Assembly: GCA_028551475.1 (NCBI GenBank)
Contig: CM052354.1
Span: forward strand, 17,941,258-18,005,257
From: Casuarina equisetifolia
Lineage: Eukaryota > Streptophyta > Magnoliopsida > Fagales > Casuarinaceae
DNA length: 64,000 nucleotides
Reading direction: 5' to 3'
Within the stretch, counting starts at the first letter, position 1. Each line of letters starts with the position of its first letter. Shown here one piece after another: positions 24,916-37,322 of this stretch. The position numbers and the translations under genes were made by a program. The notes below the pieces were generated by a model. The model did no database searches and had not been told where the DNA came from. It saw only the letters and a program-made list of their open reading frames with translations.

Positions 24916-25487
24916 AAATGAACCAAATTCACACCACAATGGCGACGACCCTAGATGCTACCCAGTGTGGCTCATGCACCATGGCATGTGATACCACAAT
25001 AGTCCCTTCTCCCGCATCTTCTGCCTGTCAAACCCTTGATATGATCGCAAGATGGAAAGGGAAAACGCAATCGTGGCCTAAAATTTAAACGCCACGTGGA
25101 GGTGAAGACCAGTAGAAGAAGAAAAAGAAAGAAAAAATAGCTTTAATCTATTCTGCCCTCTCTTCACTTCTACGTAAAGATTTTGCTTTTGTTTTTGGAA
25201 GGTATGTTTGATTACATACTTCTAGAATGTGTCGGTAATGCTGTCTCTTCCACTCTACTGGAGTCGTCTGATGGATGATATTTTTGTTGGAAGCAACCTC
25301 GTGAAGCTTTGAAAGGGATTATTTATAATGTCGAGGAATTGGGGCAAAAAACCGCTTTCCACGTTCCTTCGTTGATTTCTTTGGTTTTTATTTTTATGTT
25401 TTCAACTGTCGAGGCAGTTTGGTCTTCGTCCTTTGTTTTTTTTTTCAACACCCATATTACGTCGGATTTGTTTAGTAGAGGGCTGAT

Positions 25488-25769
25488 TTGACGTGCACTT
25501 GTATGGAAACCTACTCAAGAAGCATGAAGCACGAAGCCGAATATGATATGGGGTTGGATAGTTTAGGTTTGGACTATGGGGAAGACAACAAAGGAAGTGT
25601 TGGCAGAAGAGACATAAAAAATCTGGACCCAAAAATAAAAAGAGTAATTTTGGGGAAACTAAACCATATTTCGGAGTATTATGAAGGTTTGTGCAAGCAG
25701 ACCCTGCTTATGGTGGATTGTGCTTTGATCGATTTAGGTTTTATCCTGAACCTCCATTTTGGAGTATGA
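25488..25769 (+). CDS. Unassigned open frame, 93 codons
   Basis: The frame is open and encodes a hydrophilic, charged peptide with 'DNKGSVGRRDIKNLDPKIKR' in the middle. It has no recognised domain. It starts at a non-ATG codon unless an upstream exon is present. A long frame is also open on the opposite strand. I cannot tell whether it is expressed, and the chance of a random frame is high. Confidence 0.15.
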   Translation: MTCTCMETYSRSMKHEAEYDMGLDSLGLDYGEDNKGSVGRRDIKNLDPKIKRVILGKLNHISEYYEGLCKQTLLMVDCALIDLGFILNLHFGV

Positions 25770-26989
25770 TTGGGAGATGCATTGGATTAAACTCGGGCGA
25801 ACCCTACTTGATTATAGTGAGAAAAGATTAATTTAAGATATCAAAGACTGGCCCATTGAATATAACAGCATACTCTAGTTGTTAATAATGAGAACGTTGA
25901 AAACCAAACCTATAGAAATAAATAATTAGGATTTAAAATGTGACATAGGTTTTATATGGTCCAAATCTTTCTTGAAAAATCATTCTATTTTTAAATCAAC
26001 TTTAGATATCAATTAATTTTATAATATAATATTAAAGCCTAATCTTAAATGTTGCACCACATCACTCATCGATAAATATTTCTATTGAAAAGTTGTTTCT
26101 TATGCTCAAGATAAAAGGGCTTGTTAAACATAATGTGGCATAAATTTCAAATTATATAAATTTTATTTAGTAATCAAATTTGTATGAAAAAAAATAATAT
26201 TTTCTCTTAAGTTAACTTTTAATTAAAATAAATGGTCTAATATAATACCAGAGACTAAATTTAAATACAATATCTCTTTACTTATGAACAAGAATTCTTA
26301 TGTGTTCTATTTTCTGAATCAAATTTTAAATAAGGATATTTTTGTAACATAAAATATTTTTTTCACCTTCGGTTGTCCTAAAAATCCAAGGGCATTCCTG
26401 CCCCTTTTAGCTAAAGGCTCTTTATAATGTTTGGGATAAAAGTTCCTTCCGGTTGTCGGCAATTAAATCTAACTTGATTTTTATGAACTTGGTTTGGCAC
26501 CTTCTGCACAAAGAAAAGAAAAGGACAGAGGATGACCGGCTACGTTCCTGTCAACCAATAAAACAAAATCCTTTTCATGTCAGAGGATTAGTTCGACGTA
26601 AATGCACTGCCATCTCTGGAAAACAATTAATTACTGTACCAGGAAAGAAGCTAACATCCACGTCAAATATTCCTCTTCTTGCCTGCTACCTGTTTTGGGC
26701 CTGTTAAGGCTACAAAAGGGTTGAGTTACTTGAATCTGAGATATATGTGAAAAGCTTAGTTGTACTTAAAAGTCTCTTGGATCCCAACTCTAACATGACG
26801 GAATTTATGGATGTTCTCCATGAAACTAAAATTTATATGAACATGAATTTTGGGAATTGTGTTGAAGATCATGAGTCTCAAAATGAAGAAAAAATAACTT
26901 GTAATTATGTTTAAATAAAAAAAAATGTAATAAATCTTATTCTCTCACATAAATCACGACTTAGGTTTTATTTTAAAATGTCAATATTA

Positions 26990-27045
26990 ATGTTAAAATA
27001 ATTATTAAACTTTTTAATATGGTATTAGAACCTAAATTAAGTCCT
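26990..27045 (-). repeat. Inverted copy of the AT-rich repeat found at 35002
   Basis: The reverse complement reads 'ctaataccatattaaaaag' then 'tttaat', matching 'ctaatatcatattaaaaag' then 'tttaat' at about 35006-35030. This is a short, old copy. Confidence 0.45.
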
Positions 27046-28420
27046 AACCTCTCATTGTGCATGAGATGTACATGAAATGTCTAACAAACTCTCCCACTTG
27101 ATCTTGGTTTGCTACTAATTTAAGGAAAATTATCAACTAACAAATTAATTGGAGAGAGTGGCATTGCTTCAGTTAAAAATTAAGGAGGTACTTCATTTTG
27201 CCAAAATTTTTTTTTGGGAAAACAATATAATCATAAAATATATACATAAGTCAAAAGTAAATAGGATAAATATTTAAGATCTTATGTCATTTCAAATAGG
27301 CCTTTCATTTTTTTTTTGTTTTTGTTTTTAATCTTTTAGATGTATTATACATCCGTCGCCAAGTGGAGTGAAAAGTTATAATTCCGTTCTACCAAAGTAT
27401 TTACAACGTTTTGATTTTGAGTGCCAATGCAATAATCTTCCTGAAAGGAAAATATAATAGAAGTACTGATAATTGAAAATTTACTATTTGTATACAAATT
27501 GTTGAAAGGCTCTTATTCATCTTAAAAATTGATTCAAGGGGTGGTTAAATTATTATTTTTTAAATAGAAATATTAATATGTTCCTTTAATGAATCTTAAT
27601 ATATTTTTTTGTAATAGCCCATGGGTCTTGTTGTGATGCAGACTATGGGCCTTCCTTTTTCACAAAGAATTAGATATCCAACGTTAAACGAAGAGCCCTT
27701 GAATGCTCGGGCTTTATAGGCATGGAAGATCTTAGTGGTTTCCTGCTAAAGGCTTCCTGGTGGCACTTTATAGATTAAAGAGTGTATCTTAATTAAGATT
27801 CGGCTTTCATATCCCGTTGTTCCGGACACTTGACTTCACCGGTGAGGAAGCCTAGCATCTTTTGAAGCTGAAAAAACGATTTTACTTAGGATCATCGGAA
27901 AAGAATATGGTAATTTCTCAACCACAGATTGATCAAACAGAGGAATCCACGGACAGAAAAGGAAAAGAAAACCAAAGCGAGAAGGTCTCGAGAAGTTGCA
28001 CAAAGAGAATCTATACAAAAGTATTAAGAATACGTATCTTATTCTTTTACAAGGAATTGATGAGTCGTGCTGCATCTTCACTTCCCTGCCTTGATTGGTT
28101 CCCTTTTCTGAAAGACGTCCTGTTGCCACGGCTGGAACGAAGGTGTTCCCTTCTGGAGAATTCCGCGAGTGTAGAGAGTGGTGTAAACCCACTTTGCTGC
28201 TAATATGTTATGTGAACTTTGTGGGTCAAGGATTTTGAGCCTGGATTCGAACACGCCAGTATTATGGAGTTTTTACCATTGAGTTCATTTGAATCATGTA
28301 AAGCAGTCTAAAACGTTCTTGGTACTTCTTCACAAGAGCATAACTCTTGAAAGCCACAGCAAAACTGTCATCGCAAGATAATTTTCACAGCTTATCCTTT
28401 TACTCCATGCAGCAGTCTTA

Positions 28421-28425
28421 ACATG
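28421..28425. repeat. Left target-site duplication (ACATG)
   Basis: The five bases just before the left LTR equal the five bases just after the right LTR (32659-32663). Confidence 0.85.
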
Positions 28426-28627
28426 TGTTAGAAATTACAGTGTTACCCCTCTCTTTGTTGTCCATAGAATATGTGTATAGGGATATAATTGTAATTCATT
28501 CTATTTGTGATTCTTTAAGAGCCATCAGGTTCTTGTAAAGTTGAGATCATGTATGTACAAAGCTCTTTCTTCTCCATACAAGCTATTATGATTTTCAGCT
28601 CAGTTTTGGCTTTCAATCTACTTAATA
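28426..28627 (+). repeat. Left LTR of the copia fossil
   Basis: It begins TGTTAGAAATTA and ends CTACTTAATA directly before the primer site. It does not end in the usual CA. It is nearly collinear with 32454-32658. Confidence 0.92.
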
Positions 28628-29019
28628 TGGTATCACGAGCAATGTTTTCTGAATACTATTTAAGCTTCCGCATTTTTCAAGCCTAAAAGTCCAACTCTTG
28701 TCTTTCTGCCTTCATTGAGGCATTTTATCGAACACCCAGTACTTAGGTGTCGAAATTCTACAACTCACCGGCCAACACTCATATCTGGTCCTCGGACTTA
28801 CACCCAACCACCGAATCTATAGCCCATATTGTCGTTTCTATAACCTAAGACTTGAATCTATAACTCGAGTCATCGATTCTATTAACCCACTCAACGAATT
28901 TGTAGATTTGTTCATCGGAGCTACATAACAGCTCGCTGAATCTACAAGCTCATCCGTCGGTTTACAAATCAATTCGTTGACTCAACGAGAGATCTCTACT
29001 CGAGCAAGGTCTCAGCGTT

Positions 29020-29149
29020 TTCACTGTGAGCACTCCAGACAATTATTCATTGTGAGCACTCCAGGCAATTTTTCATTGTGAACATTCCAGGTACTTATTC
29101 ACTGTGAGCACTCCAAACACTTATTCACTGTGACCACTCCACGTGATTT
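29020..29149 (+). repeat. Minisatellite, five 26-bp units, inside the copia fossil
   Basis: Units start at 29020, 29046, 29072, 29098 and 29124, each beginning 'ttca-tgtga-ca-tcca'. The exact 26-bp period is read directly. A looser array of 'gaatcta' and 'cgaat' words precedes it at about 28790-28990. Confidence 0.92.
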
Positions 29150-32100
29150 TTACTACAAGTACTCACCACTCATATGGCTTCTAGTAAAGCTCATATAGTA
29201 GGTATATCCCCTAAACATCGTGACTATGTCCATTGGCTTGTAAACTTAAGAGCCAGTGACTATATCACGAACGATTTTAGCTGTTTATTATATTCTCGTT
29301 CATGCATTCATGAATTTAGGACTTTTAGATTGTCAAACGGCAAACGAATACCTGTCATGCACATTGGAATTGTCATTATCCACAATAAATACTTCTTATA
29401 TGATATACTTTATGCTCCAACTTTCATTGCCAACTTATTATCTACCACAAAATACACTCAAGATAATAAATGTGCCATTACATTGCTTCCTCAGTTCTGT
29501 TTCTTTTAGGACTTACGGGCGGGGACAGTGACGGAGATTGGTAAAGTGAAGCATGGACTTTACTATTTAGTACCTCATTTGGATAATGCATGTCTTTCAA
29601 CTTTGAACAATGTTATAGTAGATTCTTTTAATTCTAAGAAGTTGCAAACTATATGTCAAACTTTTTTTATGTCTACCACTTGTAATATTTTGCATCAACG
29701 ATTAGGTCATCCATCCTTTAATGCAATGCGTCATGCTTTTGATATATCTACTTCATCGATAAATGACATTAAATCTTGTCCTATTTGCCCATTGGCTAAG
29801 CATGCACGTTCTAAGTTTCCTATTCGTACTTCTATTGCACATCATTCATTTGAGCTCATTCATGTAGACATATGGGGACCATACTAGGCCCCTTCCCATT
29901 TAAGGGCTCGTTATTGTCTCACAATTGTGGATGATTATACACATGCCACTTGGACTTATCTTATACGACATAAGAAAGAAACATTTGACCTGATCTAGTC
30001 ATTCTTCACTATGGTAAAGACCCAATTTAGGACTTCTATCAAGCGCATTTGCACAGACAATACACAAGATTTCTTTAGCTCTTCATACACTACATTCTTT
30101 AACTTTCATGGAGTTATACATGAGAGCTCTTGCCCCTATACACCTCAACAAAACGGGGTGGTAGAACGCAAACATCGACATATGTTCAATGTTGCTAGGG
30201 CATTACGTTTTTAATCTCATTGTCCTGTACGTTTTTGGAGTGAGTGTCTCCTCTTAGTTACGTACTTAATTAATCGAACCCCTACTAATGTTTTACAAGG
30301 TTAAACACTTTATAAGTGCCTTTTTGAAAAGTTACCTTCATTGAAACACCTTTGTGTCTTTGGTTGCCTATGTTATGCAACAAACTTGACCTAGAAGGAC
30401 AAGTTTGGACATAAGTCTATACCATTTATATTCATGGGATATTCCTTTGCTCAAAAGGGATATCGATTGCTTGACATAAATAGTGGCAAGTTCTTTGTAA
30501 GTCGTGATATTATCTTCCATGAATCTGTGTTTCCTTTTAATCGTTCTCATCTCACATGTCCTGACAATGCCACTACTACTGTGCATTTGCCTACTACTAT
30601 TACTAAATTACAGGGTCCTAATTCATTCGCCATTGTTCCTTACATTGGACTAACTCTAGAATCTATATCCATACCTACAATTCATGCACCTAATCAATTA
30701 CCTCCTCAAAGACAACAATAAGGTAGAATACCTAAACCACCTTCTTGGACACATGACTATATATGCTCCCATTCTGATGCTTCCATTCCTACATCCATTG
30801 CACACCCCATTTCACTTGTTATGTCACACCATAGATTGTCCAATGATGACCAACACTTCATCAACTCTATATCTGCTGACACTGAACCCACTTCATACCA
30901 TGAGGCAGTCTTAGATCCAAAATGGCAGAATGCCATGACTGAGGAGATTAATATACTAGAATAAAACAATATATGGGAATTGGTTTATTTGCCTGCAGGT
31001 CGGAGAGCGATTGGAAACAAGTGGGTGTATAAGATTAAGTACAATGCAAATGGGAGCATTGATTGATATAAGACTCACTTAGTTGCAAAGATGTATAGCC
31101 AAAGAGAAGGAGTTGATTATGAGGACACTTTTGCACCAGTTGGAAAATTGGCAACTATGCAGATTCTTACCGCTTTGGCTACCATTCATCATTGGGACAT
31201 GCATCAGATGGACGTTCATAATGCATTCTTATAAGGAGACTTGGATACCGAGATATATATGCATCTCCCAGAAGGGCTTTGTAGCAAGGGGGATCTAAGG
31301 TATGCAAACTGAAAAAATCATTGTATAGGCTTAAACAAACATCTAGACAATGATACCAAAAGTTCACTGATACATTGCTCTGAATTGGTTTTCGTCATTC
31401 TCCACATGATTATTCGCTCTTCTTCAAGCAAACAAGTAAGGACCTTTTAATTGTCTTTTTTTATGTCAATGACATGATAATTACAAGAGGTAATGAGGAG
31501 GGGATTAAGTTGTTAAAGGAATATCTTTGTTCACAATTTTGAATGAAGGATCTTGGATTGGTGAAGTACTTCTTGAGAGTTGAGATGGCATGTTCTTCTA
31601 TTGGAATAGTGATGAACCAACGAAAATATGCTCTTGAATTGATATCTGAATATAGACTTTCTGTATGCAAGCCAGAGAATAGTCCCATGGAGCAGAATGT
31701 CAAATATACCAATTTAGATTATGATGAGTTCTTAGACAAAGAAGGGGATACCCCTTTAAAGGACATCACATATTATTGACGGTTGGTAGGAAGATTAATT
31801 TATCTCACAGTAACTCGACCTGATATTTGCTTTGCAGTGCGACTGTTAAGCCACTTTATGCATGCCCCTAAAGAGTCATCGTGAGGTAACTTTTAGAGTA
31901 CTTCGTTATGTCAAACGTTCACCAGGACAAGGCCTACTAATGACATCCAAAAATAGTTTGGAGCTTTGAGCATATTGTGATGCGATTTATGGATCATGCC
32001 CTATGAGGCGTCATTCAACAACTGGTTTTTCTGTCATGCTTAGGGATTCTCTTATCTCATGGAAGAGCAAGAAACAATCCACAGTATCTCGTTTGTCCAC

Positions 32101-32453
32101 AGAGTCAGAATATCGAGCCATGGCATCAACGGCCTGTGAGATCATTTAACTTCTTGGGCTCTTCAAAGATTTGCAGGTACCATTGATTAGACCTATAAAC
32201 TTATTTTGTGATAATGAATTTGCGATGAAGATTGCTGCTAACCCTGTGCTACATGAAAAGACCAAGCATATTGAAATTGATCACCATTTCATCTGTGAGA
32301 AGATAACAACTTAGATCATTCGAACAACACACATTTCCACCCGAGACCAGCCTGCTGATTTGTTGACCAAGGCGTTTGAAATACAACAACACCATTTCTT
32401 TCTAAGCAAACTGGGTGTCTATGATCTATATCGACCACCAGCTTGAGGGGGGA

Positions 32454-32658
32454 TGTTGGAAATTATAGTGTTGCTCCTCTCTTTGTTGTCCATAGAATAT
32501 GTGTATAGGGATATAATTGGAATTCATTCTATTTGTGATTCTTTAAGAGCCATCGGGTTCTTCTTATAAAGTTGAGATCGTGTATGTACAAAGCTCTCTC
32601 TACTCTATACAAGCTGTTATGATTTTTAGCTCAATTTTGGCTTTCGATCTACTTAATA
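32454..32658 (+). repeat. Right LTR of the copia fossil
   Basis: It begins TGTTGGAAATTA after a purine tract and ends CTACTTAATA before ACATG. It is three bases longer than the left LTR. Confidence 0.92.
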
Positions 32659-32663
32659 ACATG
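32659..32663. repeat. Right target-site duplication (ACATG)
   Basis: It is identical to 28421-28425. Confidence 0.85.
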
Positions 32664-34774
32664 GAACCAAGAAGTTTGCACTTTCCCCTAGCCAAGTGCA
32701 ATAACAAAGCAGAATCTACCTCAAAATATCAACGATGTGCTTTGACCTGGTCACTACTTCATGGGGTTCCATCACTAAGTATTTTGTTCATCTTCATTGC
32801 TATCAAAATGACCTCTTAATTTGTAGGGAGTGTTAAAAGGCCAGAGATGGGAAATCTATGATTAAATTTAAATAAAGAAACTAGCTTTTGAATTGAGTTT
32901 TAGGTTTTCAAACACTGCAATCAAGGTCACGGAGACAGCAAAATATTTTTTGGCTCACTATATTAGTTTTTTTCTTTTTGGTATTTGAATACAAAATTGG
33001 TTAGTTTCCTTTTTCTTTCTTCTTTTTCACTAGTCAATGTTAATTCGTCAGTTTCAACTGAACGAAGATGTACATGTTATTTGCCTTCTAAATTGGTTTC
33101 TTTTCTTTTCTTTTAGGAATGGCTCTAGTGTCACACCACTCTTCTCGGGCCAAGTCCTGAACCTCACATGTTGGAGTGGTTCTTGTATTTTGCGTCCCAA
33201 TTCTTCATTCTCCATTGTTACTATCAATCAGAATCAGGAATCTAAGCTTTAATGCACAAATAACTTTCAACGTAAGGGAAGGGGACCCTGAAACCAGTGC
33301 AATGGCTGTCTGATCTTGACTCACTCGATTGTTCCATCTGTAAAGTCTCTAGATAGCAACCATTCTCTTTCTCTCTTTTTTTTTTTTTTTTTTCCTTTGA
33401 TGTCGAATTTATATTCCAATCTTTTACCACCACAAATCGAAAGTGCTCTTAGAGATCTAACGCGACAGAGAAAGCTCCCCAGTCACAAATTTGTTCAAGC
33501 ATAATTCAGATTTTTTGCACTGATTTGGACTTCAGAACGGGATGTGGAAAGGCAATGGGCAGGGCAACCACAAAGGATATGGCTAGTTGTGGATAAAAGA
33601 TTGAAAAGCTAAACGCAAGGCCAACTTTCTTTGACAGAAGTTTGCTTTCAAAGCAAAGTTGGCTTCTTCGAGGAAGAAGTGCTTTCGAAACCACCAAGTA
33701 GGCTTTGTTTGCTGCCTCAGAAGATGTTGTGAGGATTTTCACGCTTTGCCGCCCATGTTTTGTTTGCTGCCTCCGACAATGAACTTTGCGTCTTCTTAGG
33801 TTTTCTCTTCTTAGAGCTGAGGAAGACCATCTCAAAACACATGTGCTGTGACTGGCGGGTCCCAGGCATTAATAAGGCACAAAGGCTCAGTCTAATGCAC
33901 CAATGTGGGACTGGCTTCTCAACATCTCTTTTCTAAACCAACACTAATGAAGAATGCAAAGATTGCAACATTTTGTTGATTTGATTAATAAGATTGAACC
34001 CTTTTTTCTTCATAAAAACCGGTTTGTATTAGAATCATTTTATCATATAATATCAAAACTTAACTAATGTGAGACATACAACATTTTTAATTAACATATC
34101 GCTCCACTTCTTGTATTCGAATCTGCAAAGATTATCTTTGTCTATAAATAATGGGATGTTATAAGTAAAACTATAGCACTGAGCAAAAGGTAAGTTCGTA
34201 ATATTTGCAGGCAAAGACGTAAAATGTTATGTACAATGGGAGAGGAAGGGAAAATGTGCAAACTTCCCTGGTAATTCTTTTCAAGAAGAAAGAAAATTCC
34301 TTTGCTTTTGGAAAGAAAAAGAAAGAATTTGCCTTTGAGGTGGAACATTTTAATCGACAGGCGGTATAAAGTACAGTCCTTCTTTGAGCTGGATCAAAAC
34401 ATTTGGACGGCCAGAATTCAGGAGCATCTGTTAGTATTCCAATGACTGGCGTCCGAAAAGACTGGGAGGCTTCATCGTCTGTAAGTGTTTCAATCATGAA
34501 GAGAATTTGAAACTTTAGAGAGTCTTCTGGATCTAAACTTTAGAAAGTCAATGGATTCTTTCCTTCTCAAAAATGATATGAAGGATCAGCAAGATAAGAG
34601 AACCATGCATGCATTGTTCTTGGTGACTCATGAACCCTGCAGATCGTTGCGTTCTGATTTTTGATGAGCAATGGCCAAACAAAGAGTTAAAAAAATTAAT
34701 GAGTACAGATTTTACTGCTTAGTAGAGATTTTTGTTGAAAAATTCATAGAAAGAATTCCTTTAAGGAACTCTAT
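32664..34774. other. Intergenic DNA, no gene supported
   Basis: The open frames at 33506-33835 and 34171-34497 (minus) resemble no known protein. A T-rich run lies at about 33376-33393. The words 'tttgtttgctgcctcagaag' and 'tttgtttgctgcctccgaca' at about 33706 and 33759 are a small duplication. The words 'ccaatgtgggactgg' near 33900 and 'gtgagacatacaac' near 34070 look like transposable-element debris. Confidence 0.4.
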
Positions 34775-35112
34775 GACTAATATTAGAAAGCTTAATCCTT
34801 TTACAAAAGTTAGCTCAAGAAAACATGAGCATTTCTTCCATGTAAACCACTTCACAAGCTCAAATGTTAGCAATGTAAGACAACTGCATATCAATTTTAA
34901 CATGCCTCCTTAATGCAATGATCTAATTAAGACCTTTCACCATGCCACTTTCATTGTATGACTTTTTAACTCCTATCCATAAAATTGTTAAAGATGAATT
35001 AGACTCTAATATCATATTAAAAAGTTTAATCCTTTTTAAGAAGTTAATTCTAGGAAAAGAGGTAATTCTTATATATAAACCACTCTATAAACTCATTTAT
35101 TAGCAATGTGGA
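34775..35112. repeat. Two direct copies of an AT-rich repeat
   Basis: Copy one runs from about 34775 to 34880 and copy two from about 35002 to 35112. Both run 'gact-taatat', 'ttaatcctttt', 'agttag' or 'agttaa', 'taaaccactt' or 'taaaccactc', and 'ttagcaatgt'. A weaker third match lies near 33985-34070, and an inverted one near 26990-27045. The family is unknown and non-coding. Confidence 0.6.
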
Positions 35113-36100
35113 ATAATTTTACACCAATTATAATACATAATATAGTACCCGAAGCCTAAACTTGATAACAAAGTCACATCTTTTCCTTCATCTTGTTCCA
35201 CTCTTATTTAAACTCACTTAAAAGTCCCTAAACAATACCTTACTACCAAAAAAATATAACTCAACCAACAAGATCCTTACTCCAATAACATATTTCCTTA
35301 TTAAAATTAAGTTATAAATTATTAAAATGTATTTATTTTGCTACGTGGTTGTGACATTAAAAATGTTAAACTAGAATGGTGTTTAATAAGAAGCTACTTA
35401 TACTTTTAACCCCTATAGTTTTCACTGAGGATGTGAAAGTAGGTGGTTTAAACATTAAGTTTTCAAGGTGTAGAACAATATCCAGTACAAAAGGTTTATA
35501 TTTGAGAAGGGCTAGTTTCTTTAGATAGAAAGAAAAACAAAATAGCCAAAAAAATAATCATCCGTCCTTGTCAAGTCGATTGGATACCATATCGAATCCA
35601 AATTGCTTTGTTATTGAAAACCAGAACAATTGCAAAAAAAGAGATCAACGACAAGAAAGGAAAGGAAAAGCAAATCCATTGATGGACATGATACACATGC
35701 TTGGCAGATAACGAGCAGCATGTAAGCTGCCGTGTATGAACGCGAGTAAATACAAAAGCATACTCAATGAGCGTATTCTATAATCAAAGGTATCTATCTT
35801 TTCAGTGCTTGGATGATAGTTCTTTTTCATCCCAAGGCAAAAGGGAGAATTCAAAGCCATTGACGTAAATGGAGGACTTAAAGCGTCTGTCCCACGTCCC
35901 ATAGAAGTGAGCGTGGTGCTTCAGTCTTCTCTGTAGAGAAGCAGATTCAAATCAATCTGTGTGGTCTCTCGTGGAAAAACGAAATGAAGTTGACGTGAGA
36001 GGAGGATAGCATGCCCTGCCTTCCATTATCAAGATTCCTTTGGATGGGTCTTGGAAGGCGTGTGCATCTCTCATGCCTATTGGACCGAAGATCATATCCT
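35113..36100. other. Intergenic and promoter DNA upstream of the metallothionein gene
   Basis: AT-rich until about 35640, then more balanced toward the TATA box at 36109. The open frames on both strands near 35645-36129 are not recognised. Confidence 0.4.
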
Positions 36101-36108
36101 TCTCCCTC

Positions 36109-36116
36109 TATAAAAG
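36109..36116 (+). promoter_or_regulatory. TATA box of the metallothionein gene
   Basis: TATAAAAG lies 105 bases before the start codon, at the spacing expected for a short leader starting near 36140. A strong consensus TATA box is typical of highly expressed metallothionein genes. Confidence 0.75.
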
Positions 36117-36213
36117 GAGGACCATGCACAGCTTGGAGGTATAAGCAATCTGATACAAGCTTGACAACCTCCTTTACCTTTCACTCTTTAAGTGCATTTC
36201 TCGCGAAATCACC

Positions 36214-37322
36214 ATGTCGGACAAGTGCGGCAACTGCGACTGCGCTGACAAGAGCCAGTGCGTGTAAGTATTTCTTCCTTCTATGTGAAAACCTCTTCGT
36301 ATGAAATATGCATGCCTGTGTCTGAGAAGTTTTCAAATTTCATATTATTGTGTTCTTCGAACGGGATATGCATGCTAAGTAGTAGTAGTTTTGCTTTGTT
36401 TGAAGCACTTAGTTTACTTTATAGCGAGATGATGCCCAGGGATTGGTAGATGTGATTTTGTTCGTGTGCTTACCTGGGTTTAGGATTTGTTGCCAAAATC
36501 CTCTGGTTTTGTTCTCTTTAGTCATGTATTCAGTGGTGATAATTTTGGTTGGTCTCTTGTTATTTGATCTCCAGAATTGCTGTATATAAATATGATTTTT
36601 TGAGTCCTTTCTCAAACAATAGAATCCATAATATGCTCGCTAGCGTCTTGATCTATTTTGAAACCTCTTGTTTGTGCGTGGGTTTGGAACTTGAACAGTA
36701 TTTAAGTACTGAAATAACTTGTATTGGAACTACAGGAAGAAGGGAAGCAGCTATGGCCTCGTCATCGTGGAGGCTCAGAAGAGGTAAAGCACTTCATCTG
36801 TTGCAAGGAATTCTTTTTTCCATACATAATTCAGTGCAAGATACGGTGTAGTTTGAAGATTTGCAGTTCCAAATAGGAAACTGGAATCATCGTTTGAAAG
36901 TTCTATTTATGAGGAACATATTTTACACTGTCACCAAAGCAGATCCAGACCCTAGAACCCATAAAAGAAATTATTAAAGCATTGATACCGGCTGTTGGCA
37001 TATGCAGAGACAAAGTACAAAACCCAGTTCATCCACTTAGTGGTCAAGTTGAATGGCCTAGAAAAACCATGCAGATAATACCTTATTAAGTGATTACCGT
37101 CTTATGATAAAAGCCCGGAAAACCAGATACTGTGTTTTTTGAAGTGCTTACAAGCTTATTCAGACTCTGGGTGCAACCCAAAACTAATATCTAACCACGA
37201 TTTTGAAAATCTTTTTTTGCAGCTACAACACTGTTGTGATGGATGCTCCAGAAGCCGAGAACGGTGGCAAGTGCAAGTGCGGCGCTAGCTGCGCTTGCAC
37301 CAACTGCACCTGTGACCACTGA
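36214..37322 (+). CDS. MT3: Type 3 metallothionein, 65 aa
   Basis: Three coding exons: 36214-36263, 36736-36783 and 37223-37322. Their phases join exactly to 198 bases. The protein starts MSDKCGNCDCADKSQCVKKG, continues SSYGLVIVEAQKSYNTVV and ends with the cysteine block KCKCGASCACTNCTCDH. It has ten cysteines, four in the N-terminal and six in the C-terminal cluster, separated by a cysteine-free linker of about 31 residues. That is the plant type 3 pattern. Such proteins bind copper and zinc through cysteine thiolates in the cytosol and are abundant in fruits and leaves. Both introns have canonical GT-AG ends. The exon 1 donor is taken as gtaagt, because only this restores the conserved 'QCVKKG'. 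Confidence 0.97.

Larger units (their letters stand above)
22141..28420. other. Long gene-poor stretch
   Basis: About 6 kb without a gene I can support. The short frames at 22371-22655 (minus), 24575-24775 (plus), 25488-25769 (plus) and 27836-28203 (both strands) match no family known to me. The stretch holds an (AAT)n run near 22850-22878, a tandem duplication at 24738-24915 and an inverted copy of a dispersed AT-rich repeat near 26990-27045. The portion 22141-22800 is less AT-rich than the rest. Confidence 0.45.
28426..32658 (+). mobile_element. Ty1/copia retrotransposon fossil, 4.2 kb, with LTRs
   Basis: The ends are two LTRs (28426-28627 and 32454-32658) with a 5-bp target duplication ACATG outside them. 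A tRNA-Met-type primer site (TGGTATCACGAGC) starts at 28628, and a purine tract (about 32441-32453) precedes the right LTR. Inside, in copia order, lie: a protease/pre-integrase block (29174-29900, with 'LHQRLGHPSF' and 'CPICPLAKHARSKFP'); an integrase core (about 29820-30300, 'SCPYTPQQNGVVERKHRH'); reverse transcriptase (about 30900-31850); and RNase H (about 31950-32430). No gag was recognised. The space before the protease block holds tandem repeats instead. The LTRs differ at about 15 of 202 positions plus one 3-bp gap, or roughly 7%. At usual plant rates this means several million years since insertion. The element is broken, with more than ten breaks, and is not functional. Confidence 0.93.

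Noticed and set aside
27836-28203. Overlapping frames of 118 and 113 codons on both strands
   Set aside because: Neither has recognisable content. Mirror frames of this type commonly arise by chance.
33506-33835. 109-codon minus-strand frame rich in R, S and K
   Set aside because: It overlaps a small internal duplication and has no family match.
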